From the NCBI RefSeq assembly GCF_003344625.1, contig NZ_QPKJ02000009.1, positions 1 through 64,000 on the forward strand: 64,000 bases of DNA. Direction: 5' to 3'. This stretch comes from Solirubrobacter deserti (lineage in GTDB: Bacteria; Actinomycetota; Thermoleophilia; Solirubrobacterales; Solirubrobacteraceae). The notes beneath the pieces were generated by a model, which saw only the letters and a program-made list of their open reading frames with translations, had not been told where the DNA came from and did no database searches. The position numbers and the translations under genes are program-made. Positions 41,706 to 50,529 of this stretch are shown piece by piece (the first letter of the stretch is position 1; the number at the start of each line of letters is the position of its first letter).

Positions 41706-43724
41706 ATGGGCTCCGGATCAGCGAGAGTGGTGGCCGTCGACGTGGGCGGCACCTTCACCGACGTGTGCGTCCTCGACCAGGGCAGCGGGGAGCTGCAGGT
41801 GGCGAAGGTCGCGTCAACCAAAGACCCGATCGACGGCGTGATGGCGGGCGTCGAGGAGGCGGGAATCGACCTGAGCGCCACCGCGCTGTTCTGCCACGGG
41901 ACGACGGTCGCGACCAACGCGCTGATCACGCGCCGGCTGCCGAAGGCGGCGATGGTGTGCACGAAGGGCTTCCGGGACGTGGTGGAGATCGGCCGCGGCA
42001 CCCGCGACGACCTGTGGGACGCCTACAAGGACAACGCCGAGCCCTACATCCGCCGCCGCGACCGGCTCGAGGTGACCGAGCGCGTCGACCACACCGGCCA
42101 GGTCCTGACCGCCCTTGACGAAGACGAGGCGCGCAACGTCGCGCGCATCCTCGCCAAGCGCAACATCGAGACGGTCGCCGTGTGCTTCGTCAACGCCTAC
42201 GCGAACGGCGACAACGAGCAGCGGATGGCGGAGATCCTTCAAGAAGCGCTTCCCGACGCGACGATCTCCACGTCGTCCGGCGTCCTGCCCGAGCTGTTCG
42301 AGCACGAGCGCTTCTCCACCACCGTCGCGAACGCGGTCCTGTCGCCGCTCGTATCCAGCTACGTCAACCGGCTGGATGAGCGCCTCAAGCAGGACGGCTA
42401 CGACGGCGACCTGCTGATCCTGCACTCGGGCGGCGGCGTGATGACGCCGGAAGCCGTCCAGAAGCTGGCGGTACGGCTGGCCGCTTCGGGCATCGCGGCC
42501 GGGGCGGTGGCGGCGCGCTACACCGCCGAGCTGTGCGGGTTCAAGAACGTGATCGGCGTCGACATGGGCGGGACGAGCACGGACATCAGCCTCGTCTACG
42601 ACAACCAGCTGCGCACGACCAACGAGTGGTTCGTCGAGTACGGGCACCCGATCTGCTTCCCCAGCATCGAGGTGCTGACGATCGGCGCGGGCGGCGGCTC
42701 GCTGGCGCGCATCGACGCCGCCGGCTCACTGCGCAACGGCCCGCAGTCCGCGGGCAGCGACCCCGGCCCGGCGGCCTACGGCAAGGGCGGCGAGGAACCC
42801 ACCAACACGGACGCGAACCTCGTGCTCGGCCGTCTCGGCACGCGCCTGGTCGGCGGCGGCATGGAGCTCGACAGGGACGCCGCGACCGCCGCGGTCGACA
42901 AGATCGGCGAGCCGCTGAATCTGGACACGCACGCGGCGGCGGAGGCGATCATCGCCGTCGCCAACGCGAACATGGCCGACGCCGTGCGGATCATCTCGCT
43001 GCAGCGCGGCTACGACCCGCGCGAGTTCGCGCTCGTGGTCTTCGGCGGCGCCGGTCCGCTGCACGGCGCCGCGCTCGCGAAGGAGCTCGGCGTGCCGACC
43101 GTGCTCGTTCCGCCCCGCCCGGGCACGTGGTCGGCGCTCGGCTGCCTGATGGTGGACATCCGCCACGACCTGAGCGAGATGTTCCTGCGGCCCGCGTCCG
43201 ATGCGGACGCGAGCGAGCTGCAGGACGCGTTCGAGCGCCTGGAGGAGCAGGGGCGCCAGCTGCTCGCGCACGAGGGCGTCGCCGAGGACGACGTACAGCT
43301 CGATCGCTCGATCGCGATGCGCTACCTCGGCCAGTGGCGCTCGCTCGAAGTGGCTTACGAGGACGACCTGAACGCCTCCGTCGAGCGCTTCCACCAAGAG
43401 CACGAGCGTGAGTTCTCCTACCGCCGCGACGACGCGCCCGTGGAGCTCTACCGCCTGCAGGTGGTGGCCACGGGCAAGACGGCCGAGATCGAGCTGCCCA
43501 AGCACGAACGCACCGGCGAGATGCCCGAGCCGATCGAGACCCGCACCGTGTACTTCGACGGCGAGCCCACCGACACACCGGTCTACGAGCGCAGCGACCT
43601 CCCGGCGGGCGCGCGCTTCGAGGGCCCGGCCGTGATCGACCAGCTGGACACCACCACGCTCGTGCCACCGGGTGTGAACGCCGAGGTCGACGAGTGGCTC
43701 AACATCCGGATGGAGGTCAAGTAG
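41706..43724 (+). CDS. hyuA: Hydantoinase/oxoprolinase A subunit
   Basis: A 672-residue HyuA-type subunit (ATP-dependent N-methylhydantoinase/5-oxoprolinase/acetone carboxylase superfamily). N-terminal actin-like ATPase motif VVAVDVGGTFTDVCVLD, the HGTTVATNALI motif, a second phosphate motif IGVDMGGTSTDISLVY, the GAGGGS loop, FGGAGPLHGAALAKELG, and the C-terminal PPG-T-SALG region (RPGTWSALGC). It works with HyuB, which starts directly at its stop. The real substrate (hydantoins, oxoproline or another cyclic amide/ketone) cannot be told from sequence. The cupin upstream and the tryptophanase opposite hint at amino-acid-derived substrates. Confidence 0.93.
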   Translation: MGSGSARVVAVDVGGTFTDVCVLDQGSGELQVAKVASTKDPIDGVMAGVEEAGIDLSATALFCHGTTVATNALITRRLPKAAMVCTKGFRDVVEIGRGTRDDLWDAYKDNAEPYIRRRDRLEVTERVDHTGQVLTALDEDEARNVARILAKRNIETVAVCFVNAYANGDNEQRMAEILQEALPDATISTSSGVLPELFEHERFSTTVANAVLSPLVSSYVNRLDERLKQDGYDGDLLILHSGGGVMTPEAVQKLAVRLAASGIAAGAVAARYTAELCGFKNVIGVDMGGTSTDISLVYDNQLRTTNEWFVEYGHPICFPSIEVLTIGAGGGSLARIDAAGSLRNGPQSAGSDPGPAAYGKGGEEPTNTDANLVLGRLGTRLVGGGMELDRDAATAAVDKIGEPLNLDTHAAAEAIIAVANANMADAVRIISLQRGYDPREFALVVFGGAGPLHGAALAKELGVPTVLVPPRPGTWSALGCLMVDIRHDLSEMFLRPASDADASELQDAFERLEEQGRQLLAHEGVAEDDVQLDRSIAMRYLGQWRSLEVAYEDDLNASVERFHQEHEREFSYRRDDAPVELYRLQVVATGKTAEIELPKHERTGEMPEPIETRTVYFDGEPTDTPVYERSDLPAGARFEGPAVIDQLDTTTLVPPGVNAEVDEWLNIRMEVK

Positions 43725-45674
43725 ATGTCATCGCTCGACCCCGTCACCTTCGAGGTGCTCAAGAACTCGTTCGTCACGGTCGTGGACGAGATGGCCGAGC
43801 AGATCCTGCGCACCTGCCACTCGTTCGTGATCTTCAGCCGCGACTTCTCCTGCGCGCTGCACGATGCGAACGGCGACACGATCATGCAGGGCTCGCAGGA
43901 CATCGCGGTCCACGTCGGCACGCTGCACCTGAAGGCCAAGGCCGTGCTCGAGGACTTCGAGGGCGACATCCACGAGGGCGACGTGTTCGCCGTCAACGAC
44001 CCGTACCGCGGCGGCACGCACTTCCCCGACTTCAGCCTCATCCGGCCGGTCTTCGCCGACGGTGAGCTGATCGCGCTCGCCCAGGCCAACGGCCACTGGG
44101 CGGACGTCGGCGGAAGCGTGCCGGGCAGCTTCGACGTCGGCGCCACCGACCACTTCGGCGAGGGCATCCGCGTCCCGCCGATCCGCGTCGTCGACAAGGG
44201 CACCGCGCGCGACGACGTGATCGGCATGATCGCGTCCAACAGCCGCGCGCCGGGTGACATCGTCGGCGACTGCCATGCGCAGATCGAGGCCACGCGGGTC
44301 GCCGAGCAGGAGCTGTTCCGCCTGATCGACAAGTACGGCAAGGAGGACGTCGTCACGGCGTTCGGCGCGGTCCAGGACTACGTCGAGCGGCTCACCCGTG
44401 CGCGCATCGCGGACCTCCCGGACGGCGAGTGGGAGACCGCCGACCACGTCGACTTCGACCCCGGTTCAGACGAAGGCCTGGTCACCGTCAAGGTCAAGCT
44501 GACGATCGACGGCGACGAGATCACCTACGACCTCAACGGCTCGGACCCGGCGATCAAGTCGTTCCTGAACTCGGGGGCCGGCGTCGCGTTCAGCGGCGCG
44601 ATCGCCTCGGCCAAGACGTTCCTGCCCGAGATCCCGCTGAACTCCGGCTTCTACCGCGCGATCAAGGTCGAGGTCGGGCCGGAGGGGACGATCGTCAACG
44701 CGGGCTGGCCGAACGCGGTCACCGGCTCTGTCTCCGGCGCCTACGAGAAGATCATGAACGCGGGCTTCGAGTTGTGGTCGCAGGTCATGCCCGAGCGTGC
44801 GATGGCGTGCTGCTTCAACCTCGAGTACCTGCTCGTCGGCGGCCGCGACGCGCGCCGCGAGGACCGCCCGTTCTTCATGTGGTACGACTGGATGGCCGGC
44901 GGCTGGGGCGGTCGCAACGGGCGCGACGGGCAGGACTGCACGTCGCCCGTGTTCGGCGTCGGGCTCGCGGTGCAGCCGTTCGAGGGGCAGGAACGGCTGA
45001 CCCCCGTGCTCACCGCCCAGCACGAGATCATCCCCGACTCCGGCGGGCCCGGCAAGCACCGCGGCGGGTGCGGCGTGCGCAAGGGCGGGACGCTCACGCA
45101 GGTCGACGCCGCGGTCATGTCCTACTGCTGCGACCGCGCGCGATCGGTGACGTGGGGGATCGCGGGCGGGCTGCCGTCGCTGCCGCACGGCGTGTGGCTC
45201 AACCGCGGCTCCGACGAGGAGCGCTTCCTGGGCGCGAACTTCTCCGGCGTGCCGGTGAAAGAGGGCGACCGCTTCGAGCGCCCGTCCGCGGGCGGCGGCG
45301 GGCTGGGCGACCCGCTCGAGCGGGACCCGGCTGAGGTGCTCGAGGACGTCGCCGACGGCTACGTGACGATCGAACGCGCCGCGCTCGACTACGGCGTCGT
45401 GGTCGAGGAGGTCGACGCGGAGCTGGCCGAGTACCGCATCGACGAGGCGGCCACGAGCAAGCTGCGCGACGAGCAGCGCGCAACCCGTGCCGCCCGCATC
45501 GACGAGGACCCCGAGGACGTCGCCCGCCGCTTCCGCGACGGGCAGCTCGACGTCCTCGACCTGGTTCGCCACTACGGCGTGATCCTCGACTGGGGCAGCG
45601 GAGACGTGCTCCCGCGCACCACGGAGCAGTACCGGGAGCTCCTGCGCCGCCGCAGCGTCAGCGAATGGGGCTGA
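43725..45674 (+). CDS. hyuB: Hydantoinase/oxoprolinase B subunit
   Basis: A 649-residue HyuB subunit: VTFEVLKNSFVTVVDEMAEQ at the N-terminus, FSRDFSCALHDANGD, AVNDPYRGGTHFPDFSL, NGHWADVGGSVPGSF and PGKHRGGCGVRKG. The carboxylic-acid-binding and metal motifs of the family (NDPY-GGTH, HWADVGG) are intact. It begins immediately after the hyuA stop, so stoichiometric expression is expected. Its 3' end overlaps the opposite-strand tryptophanase gene by 17 bp. Confidence 0.93.
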   Translation: MSSLDPVTFEVLKNSFVTVVDEMAEQILRTCHSFVIFSRDFSCALHDANGDTIMQGSQDIAVHVGTLHLKAKAVLEDFEGDIHEGDVFAVNDPYRGGTHFPDFSLIRPVFADGELIALAQANGHWADVGGSVPGSFDVGATDHFGEGIRVPPIRVVDKGTARDDVIGMIASNSRAPGDIVGDCHAQIEATRVAEQELFRLIDKYGKEDVVTAFGAVQDYVERLTRARIADLPDGEWETADHVDFDPGSDEGLVTVKVKLTIDGDEITYDLNGSDPAIKSFLNSGAGVAFSGAIASAKTFLPEIPLNSGFYRAIKVEVGPEGTIVNAGWPNAVTGSVSGAYEKIMNAGFELWSQVMPERAMACCFNLEYLLVGGRDARREDRPFFMWYDWMAGGWGGRNGRDGQDCTSPVFGVGLAVQPFEGQERLTPVLTAQHEIIPDSGGPGKHRGGCGVRKGGTLTQVDAAVMSYCCDRARSVTWGIAGGLPSLPHGVWLNRGSDEERFLGANFSGVPVKEGDRFERPSAGGGGLGDPLERDPAEVLEDVADGYVTIERAALDYGVVVEEVDAELAEYRIDEAATSKLRDEQRATRAARIDEDPEDVARRFRDGQLDVLDLVRHYGVILDWGSGDVLPRTTEQYRELLRRRSVSEWG

Positions 45675-47025
45675 ACGCGGCCGTGAAGTGACGGAGCTGG
45701 CGAGGCTCGTGCGTGATCTCGAGCCCGCGCAGCTCCTCGGCCTGAGCCGCCACGTACGCGACCACCTCGGCCACGTAGTCGAAGTGCGCCTGCGTGTACG
45801 TGCGGCGCGGGATCGCGAGCCGCACGAGGTCCATCGGCGCCGCCTCCTCGGACCCGTCCGGGCGGCGCCCGAACATCACGGTCCCGATCTCGCACGCGCG
45901 GATGCCGCCCTCGCGGTAGAGCGCGACCGCGAGCGCGTGGCCCGGGTACTCGAGCGGGTCGATGTGGGGGAGCAGCGCGCGGGCGTCGATGAACACGGCG
46001 TGGCCGCCGGTCGGTCGCACGACGGGCACGCCCGCGGCGGCGAGCGCGTCGGCGAGGTAGGCGGTGGAGCGGACGCGGTAGCGCAGGTAGTCCTCCTGCA
46101 CGGCCTCCTCCAGCCCTTGGGCGATCACCTCGAGGTCGCGGCCCGCGAGCCCGCCGTAGGTGGTGAACCCGCCCGTGAGGATGAGCATCGTGCGGCAGCG
46201 CTCGGCGAGCTCGTCGTCGTTGAGCGCCAGCCAGCCACCGATGTTCGCCATCGGGTCCTTCTTGGCCGACATCGTCATGCCGTCCGCGTAGGAGGCCATC
46301 TCGCGCACGATGTGCTCGATCTCGCGGCCTGCCTGGCCCGGCTCACGGGTCTTGATGAAGTACGCGTTCTCGGCGAAGCGGCAGGCGTCCAGGAACAGCG
46401 GCACGCCGAACCGGTCGCACAGCGCGCGCACGCCGGCCAGGTTCTCGAGCGACACGGGCTGGCCGCCACCCGCGTTGTTGGTGACGGTCATGAAGACCAC
46501 GGGCACGTCCGCGGTCTCCAGCACCAGCTCGAGCGCGGCCAGGTCCATGTTGCCCTTGAACGGGTGCTCGGACGCGGGGTCGCGACCCTCGGCGATGACC
46601 AGGTCGACCGCGGTCGCGCCGGTGAACTCGATGTTCGCGCGCGTGGTGTCGAAGTGGGTGTTGTTCGGGATCGTCTTGCCGGGGCCTGCGATCTGGCTGA
46701 ACAGGATCCGCTCGGCGGCGCGGCCCTGGTGGGTCGGGATCACGTGCTCATACGGGAACAGGTGCTTGACCGCGGCCTCGAAGCGGAACCAGGACGGCGA
46801 CCCGGCGTAGCTCTCATCCCCGCGCTGGATGCCGGCCCACTGGTCGCGTGACATGGCGCCGGTGCCCGAGTCGGTGAGCAGGTCGATCGCGACGTCCTCG
46901 GACCGCAACCGGAAGAGGTTGAAGCCGGCCGCCTCCAGGCACGCGCTGCGCTCCTCGCGGGTGGACATCCGGATCGGCTCGACCGAGTGGATCCGGAACG
47001 GCTCCATGATCGTCCGGAAGGTCAT
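45658..47025 (-). CDS. tnaA: Tryptophanase-type PLP beta-eliminating lyase
   Basis: A 455-residue beta-eliminating lyase. It aligns along its whole length with tryptophanase: MEPFRIHSVEP at the start, DLLTDSGTGAMS, PTHQGRAAE, SYADGMTMSAKKD with the PLP-binding Lys (about 253), FTTYGGLAGRD, GGHAVFIDARALLPHID, GIRACEIGTVMFG and the C-terminus EPRQLRHFTA. The C-terminal half is closer to tryptophanase than to tyrosine phenol-lyase as I know them, so indole/pyruvate/ammonia production from Trp is likely; a phenol-lyase role is the alternative. The start ATG at 47025 fits the family. Convergent with hyuB, stops overlapping by 17 bp. Confidence 0.88.
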   Translation of the reverse strand: MTFRTIMEPFRIHSVEPIRMSTREERSACLEAAGFNLFRLRSEDVAIDLLTDSGTGAMSRDQWAGIQRGDESYAGSPSWFRFEAAVKHLFPYEHVIPTHQGRAAERILFSQIAGPGKTIPNNTHFDTTRANIEFTGATAVDLVIAEGRDPASEHPFKGNMDLAALELVLETADVPVVFMTVTNNAGGGQPVSLENLAGVRALCDRFGVPLFLDACRFAENAYFIKTREPGQAGREIEHIVREMASYADGMTMSAKKDPMANIGGWLALNDDELAERCRTMLILTGGFTTYGGLAGRDLEVIAQGLEEAVQEDYLRYRVRSTAYLADALAAAGVPVVRPTGGHAVFIDARALLPHIDPLEYPGHALAVALYREGGIRACEIGTVMFGRRPDGSEEAAPMDLVRLAIPRRTYTQAHFDYVAEVVAYVAAQAEELRGLEITHEPRQLRHFTAAFSPIR

Positions 47026-47198
47026 CGGACGGTGAAGGCGATCGCGGTGGCGGCGACGGCGGCGGCCGCGACCCGGAACAGGAGGTTGGGGAGGGGATGC
47101 ATGGCCCGGAATGATCCGGCCCGGCGCGCCGCGCTACATCGGGAGCGACCCCTGATGTCGTCCCTGATGTTGTGCGGGTGCGGTCTCCCGCACCCTCC

Positions 47199-48350
47199 TT
47201 ATGCGGCCACCGCGTACTCGGCCGGCGCCGTGACCAGGTCGCGGCCGACGCCGAACACGTTCTCGGGGTCGTACGCGCGCTTGAGCTCGAGCAGGCGGTT
47301 GAGGTCCGCGGGCGTGTACGCCGCGTGCGGGTGACTCGTGCCGCTCAGCCAGTTCAGGAACGACCCGCCCGTCACGTACGAGCGCAGCGGCGCGACGGTG
47401 TCGCCGTTGACGGTGACGCTGAACGGGACGCGGCGGTGGCCGGCCGGCGTGGTCCCGCGCGCGATCGCGCCGCCCCAGCGCTTGACCTCGACCTCGGTCG
47501 CCGACGCTGCCGTCTGCAGGATGGCGTCGACCGGGACCTCCCGCAGCAGTTCGAGGTGCATCGGACGGGTGCCGCCGATCGTCTCGGTCTCGGCGATCGG
47601 CATGGTGCGGAAGGAGTCCGTGAGCGGCTCGTCCAGGAACAGCGGGGCGAGCGCGGCCCACGCGCGGTCGGCGCTGCCGGCGTAGGCGCCGCGCACGGCG
47701 ACGGCGTCGTCGGTGAGCACGATCGAGACGTTGAGCTCGTCCGGCTGCGCGTACTCGGCGAACGCCTGCAGCAGGTGCGGCACGAGGCCGCGGTCGAAGG
47801 TCGCGCTGCCGCCGAAGACACTGCGGATGGGGTGCAGGCGGACCTCGATCGACGTCGCGACGCCGAAGTTCCCGCCCGCGCCGCGCAGCGCCCAGAACAG
47901 GCCGGACCGGCGCCCCTCGGTGGCGGTGATCAGCTCACCATCGGCGGTGACGACGTCCGCGCGCAGCAGGTTGTCGGCGCCGAGGCCGAACTTGCGCGCG
48001 AGGAACCCGTGGCCGCCGCCGAACGTGAAGCCGGTCGCGCCCACCGTGAGGTTGGTGCCCGTGACCGGGGCGAGGCCGAAGGGCGCGGCGGCCTCGACGA
48101 CCTCGCCCCACGTCGCTCCTGGACCGACGCGCGCGACCTGCCGGTCAGGGTCGACCAGCACGGAGCGCATCGCGGATGTATCGATGACGAGCGTGCCGGA
48201 GGGCAGTTCGGCGGGCGTGCCGTGGCCGGTGGCGCGGACGGCGACGCGGGCGCCGAGCGAGCGGGCGATGCGGACGGCGCGGCGGACATCGGCGGGGGAG
48301 TGGGCCTTGAGGTTCATGCCCCGTAGACGGGTGGAGCCGGCCGAACTCAT
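47199..48350 (-). CDS. BBE-type FAD-linked oxidoreductase, short N-terminus
   Basis: About 383 residues, PCMH-type FAD-binding domain plus a berberine-bridge-enzyme C-terminal motif (YTPADLNRLLELKRAYDPEN, FGVGRD). RATGHGTP holds the His that in this family binds FAD covalently. GFTFGGGHGFLARKFGLGAD and FWALRGAGGNFGVATSIEV are typical of the flavin site. Relatives oxidise sugars or alcohols. The N-terminus is about 40 residues shorter than usual (no W-N ... RP segment), so it may be truncated. Starts at 48365 (GTG), 48350 (ATG) and 48317 (ATG) are all possible. Confidence 0.85.
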   Translation of the reverse strand: MSSAGSTRLRGMNLKAHSPADVRRAVRIARSLGARVAVRATGHGTPAELPSGTLVIDTSAMRSVLVDPDRQVARVGPGATWGEVVEAAAPFGLAPVTGTNLTVGATGFTFGGGHGFLARKFGLGADNLLRADVVTADGELITATEGRRSGLFWALRGAGGNFGVATSIEVRLHPIRSVFGGSATFDRGLVPHLLQAFAEYAQPDELNVSIVLTDDAVAVRGAYAGSADRAWAALAPLFLDEPLTDSFRTMPIAETETIGGTRPMHLELLREVPVDAILQTAASATEVEVKRWGGAIARGTTPAGHRRVPFSVTVNGDTVAPLRSYVTGGSFLNWLSGTSHPHAAYTPADLNRLLELKRAYDPENVFGVGRDLVTAPAEYAVAA

Positions 48351-48394
48351 CGGTGCCCGTTTCACCCGCGCCGAGCCGTGGGCAGGCTCGCGGC

Positions 48395-48976
48395 ATGGCC
48401 CTTCCCGTTCCCGCTCCGCCCGTCCCGCTGACCAAGCTCGGTCGTGCCGCGCACGACATCGGGCTCGCCGGGCTGCTCGGCGGGAACCTGTTCGGGCGCC
48501 TGGCGATGCACCCGAGCGTGACCGAGATCGCCGACCCGGCCGAGCGCGGCAAGGTCGTCAACGCTTCATGGCGGCGCTACGGCACGGTCAACTCGCTGGC
48601 GCTGGCCGCGGTCGCGACGGGGTGGATCGGCGCTCGGCTCAACGAGGCCGCCAACCGCAAGCTCTCGCCCGAGGAGCGCCGGCTGGCGTACGCCAAGGAC
48701 GCGCTGGTCGGCGTCGTCGCGATCACGGGCCTGGCGACGGCCGCCGAGGGCATGCGCTTCGCCCGCATGGCGCCGGACGGTGCGGTCCCGCTACGCGACG
48801 GCGACCACGCCGCGCCGTCGGCGAGCGACGCGGCCAAGCGCGCGAAGCGCCGCGTGAGCCGGCTCAGCACCGCGAACCTGATCTCCGAGCTCGCGCTCGT
48901 CTCGGTCAACTCCGCGCTCGCGCAGGAGAACTTCCGCCGCCCCCCGGCGCGGCGGCTGTGGCGCTTCGGCGGCTAG
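48395..48976 (+). CDS. Hypothetical membrane-associated protein
   Basis: A 193-residue protein (start ATG 48395). It has hydrophobic helices around AAHDIGLAGLLGGNLFGRLA, TVNSLALAAVATGWIGARL and DALVGVVAITGLATAAEGM, and a lysine-rich hinge (KRAKRRVSRLSTANLISELA). It resembles a family of small actinobacterial membrane proteins of unknown function. Divergent from the BBE oxidoreductase; 3' end overlaps the PPOX gene by 4 bp. Confidence 0.7.
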   Translation: MALPVPAPPVPLTKLGRAAHDIGLAGLLGGNLFGRLAMHPSVTEIADPAERGKVVNASWRRYGTVNSLALAAVATGWIGARLNEAANRKLSPEERRLAYAKDALVGVVAITGLATAAEGMRFARMAPDGAVPLRDGDHAAPSASDAAKRAKRRVSRLSTANLISELALVSVNSALAQENFRRPPARRLWRFGG

Positions 48977-49383
48977 GCCCAGGGCCCGACGCCGCCGACG
49001 CGCTCCACGCGATAGCGCACGAGCCACCCCTCACCCCGCGGCGCGGGGAAGTCGGCGCCCATATAGACCTGCGCGAGCCGGTTCAGCAGCTCCCACGCGG
49101 CCTCGGTCGGACCTTCGATCGTCGCTGAAGCGCGCAGCACCGCGTGGTGAGCCAGGAACACGCCCGGTTCGGGCGGGGCCAGGAACGACAGCACCACGCG
49201 CGGGTCGCGCTCGATGTTGCGCAGCTTCAGCTGGCCGCGGCGCATGTGCGCGGTGAGCAGGTCGTCGCCGTCGAGGCCGACCCAGATGACCGACACCTGT
49301 GGGCTGCCATCGGCGTTGATCGTGCTCAGATGGGTCAGCGGGCCGGACTGGATGAGCGCCCGCAGCTCAGAGGGAAGCGTCAC
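48973..49383 (-). CDS. PPOX-class F420-dependent oxidoreductase
   Basis: A 136-residue split-barrel flavin/deazaflavin protein of the pyridoxamine-5'-phosphate-oxidase-like fold: THLSTINADGSPQVSVIWVG, LTAHMRRGQLKLRNIERDPR and VVLSFLAPPE. The K-L-R-N-I-x-R-D-P motif is typical of the F420-binding actinobacterial group (cofactor assignment by family knowledge). Likely an oxidoreductase on small xenobiotics or cofactors. Confidence 0.88.
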   Translation of the reverse strand: MTLPSELRALIQSGPLTHLSTINADGSPQVSVIWVGLDGDDLLTAHMRRGQLKLRNIERDPRVVLSFLAPPEPGVFLAHHAVLRASATIEGPTEAAWELLNRLAQVYMGADFPAPRGEGWLVRYRVERVGGVGPWA

Positions 49384-49395
49384 CCGCCGATCGTC

Positions 49396-49782
49396 TCAAA
49401 TCCGTTCGGCGGGCTGGAAGAGCTCGATCGGGTTGCCCGCCGGATCCTCGAGCAGGATCTGCTGCCCGCCTGGCCCGGTCACGACGTCGTTGCGGAACGC
49501 GACGTCCGCCGCGCGCAGGCGCTCCACCTCGGATGCGAGGTCCTCGACGACGAAGTGGATGCGGTTCCACCCGCCCGGCTCGGGAACGCGCCCGTCCGGC
49601 ATCGGCCGCCCGGCGGAGCTCTTCGGGCCGCTGAGCAGCAGGCGCAGCGGCCCGCGGACCACGTCGGCGAACGCGGGCGCGGCGCTCATCCGCAGCGTGA
49701 AGCCGAAGTGGGTGGTGTAGAAGTCGACCGCCGCCTCGACGTCGTCGACCATGTAGCGCACGTGCACGAGCTCGTCAGGCAT
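49396..49782 (-). CDS. VOC-family (glyoxalase-like) protein
   Basis: A 128-residue single VOC protein: HVRYMVDDVEAAVDFYTTHF, then FGFTL, NRIHFVVEDLASEVERLRAA and ILLEDPAGNPIELFQPA. Metal ligands of the fold are plausible (His at the first strand, Glu at NPIELFQ). No Cys pair as in ArsI C-As lyase. It overlaps the 3' end of the ArsR-ArsC fusion by 8 bp, so it is co-expressed and may act in the same stress response. Confidence 0.85.
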   Translation of the reverse strand: MPDELVHVRYMVDDVEAAVDFYTTHFGFTLRMSAAPAFADVVRGPLRLLLSGPKSSAGRPMPDGRVPEPGGWNRIHFVVEDLASEVERLRAADVAFRNDVVTGPGGQQILLEDPAGNPIELFQPAERI

Positions 49783-50473
49783 GGATGCCTCCTGCGTTGA
49801 CTGCGTCGATGAGAAAGCCGATGCGGGTCTCGAGCTCCGCGGCGACGGCCTCGAACGCGGCGTCTTCGTGGGGCTCGGGGATGCTCCAGTGGATCCGGGC
49901 CTCGGGGCAGCGCTCGCGGACGCGGTCGCAGAGGCTGATGACGTGGTCGAAGCGCTCGCCGGCGAGCTCGTCCAGGTGCCGCGGGCGCCGCCCGGCGAGG
50001 TCGATCCCGCGGGTGCGCAGCACACGGACCGCACCCGCCTGCAGCGGCTTGGGGTGGCTGCCGGCGCTCGTGGCGCTGACCGACCCGTGGGAGCGCTGCT
50101 CGCACAGCGCCGCGGCCATGGGGGAGCGGGCGCTGTTGCCCGTGCACACGAACAGCACCCGCGCGCGGGCGGTGCGCGGCCGCGTGTGCGACGCCAGGGC
50201 TGGATGGAGCGCGGCGCCCACGTCCGCGAGCCCGTCCCGGCAGCGCGCGAGATCGAGGCTGTAGTAGCTGTCGCGGCCGTCCGCGCTGCTGCGCCGTGCC
50301 CGCACCAGACCACCGTCGCGCAGCTGGCGCAGGTGGTAGGAGACCAGGCTCTGCTGCTCGCCGGCGAGCCCGCACAGCTCGCCGACGCGGAGGTCGCTGT
50401 GGGCCAGCTCGCGCAGCAGCCGCCAGCGCAGCGGATGCCCCGCCAACCGTAGGAACGCCGGTGGTGCGTCCAT
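49775..50473 (-). CDS. ArsR regulator fused to ArsC-type phosphatase
   Basis: A 232-residue fusion. The N-terminal ArsR/SmtB winged helix (about 1-90; HPLRWRLLRELAHSDLRVGE, SLVSYHLRQLRDGGLV) is followed by a low-molecular-weight phosphatase/arsenate-reductase domain (about 100-232) with the CX5R loop in FVCTGNSARSPMA and a phosphate-loop region near HWSIPEPHED, where the usual D-P is E-P. The regulator half has a single Cys in ELCGLAGEQ rather than the classic ELCVCDL pair. The fusion couples sensing with arsenate reduction. Downstream gene: VOC protein. Its start faces a CATCAAA/TTTGATG palindrome, a likely autoregulatory operator. Confidence 0.9.
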   Translation of the reverse strand: MDAPPAFLRLAGHPLRWRLLRELAHSDLRVGELCGLAGEQQSLVSYHLRQLRDGGLVRARRSSADGRDSYYSLDLARCRDGLADVGAALHPALASHTRPRTARARVLFVCTGNSARSPMAAALCEQRSHGSVSATSAGSHPKPLQAGAVRVLRTRGIDLAGRRPRHLDELAGERFDHVISLCDRVRERCPEARIHWSIPEPHEDAAFEAVAAELETRIGFLIDAVNAGGIHA

Positions 50474-50488
50474 CGCTGACGGACGATA

Positions 50489-50506
50489 CATCAAATGAGT
50501 TTGATG
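50489..50506. promoter_or_regulatory. ArsR-type operator palindrome
   Basis: CATCAAATGAGTTTGATG: 7-bp arms around a 4-base centre, the ATCAA/TTGAT pattern seen at ArsR/SmtB sites. It lies 16 bp upstream of the arsRC start and 24 bp upstream of the GyrA-like gene start, so one dimer could control both directions. Confidence 0.75.
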
Positions 50507-50529
50507 CGATATCCGGGCACACTGCTCCC

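Noticed and set aside
49396..49782. VOC protein as ArsI C-As lyase
   Set aside because: It sits with arsR-arsC, but there is no Cys at all in the protein, while ArsI needs a Cys pair.
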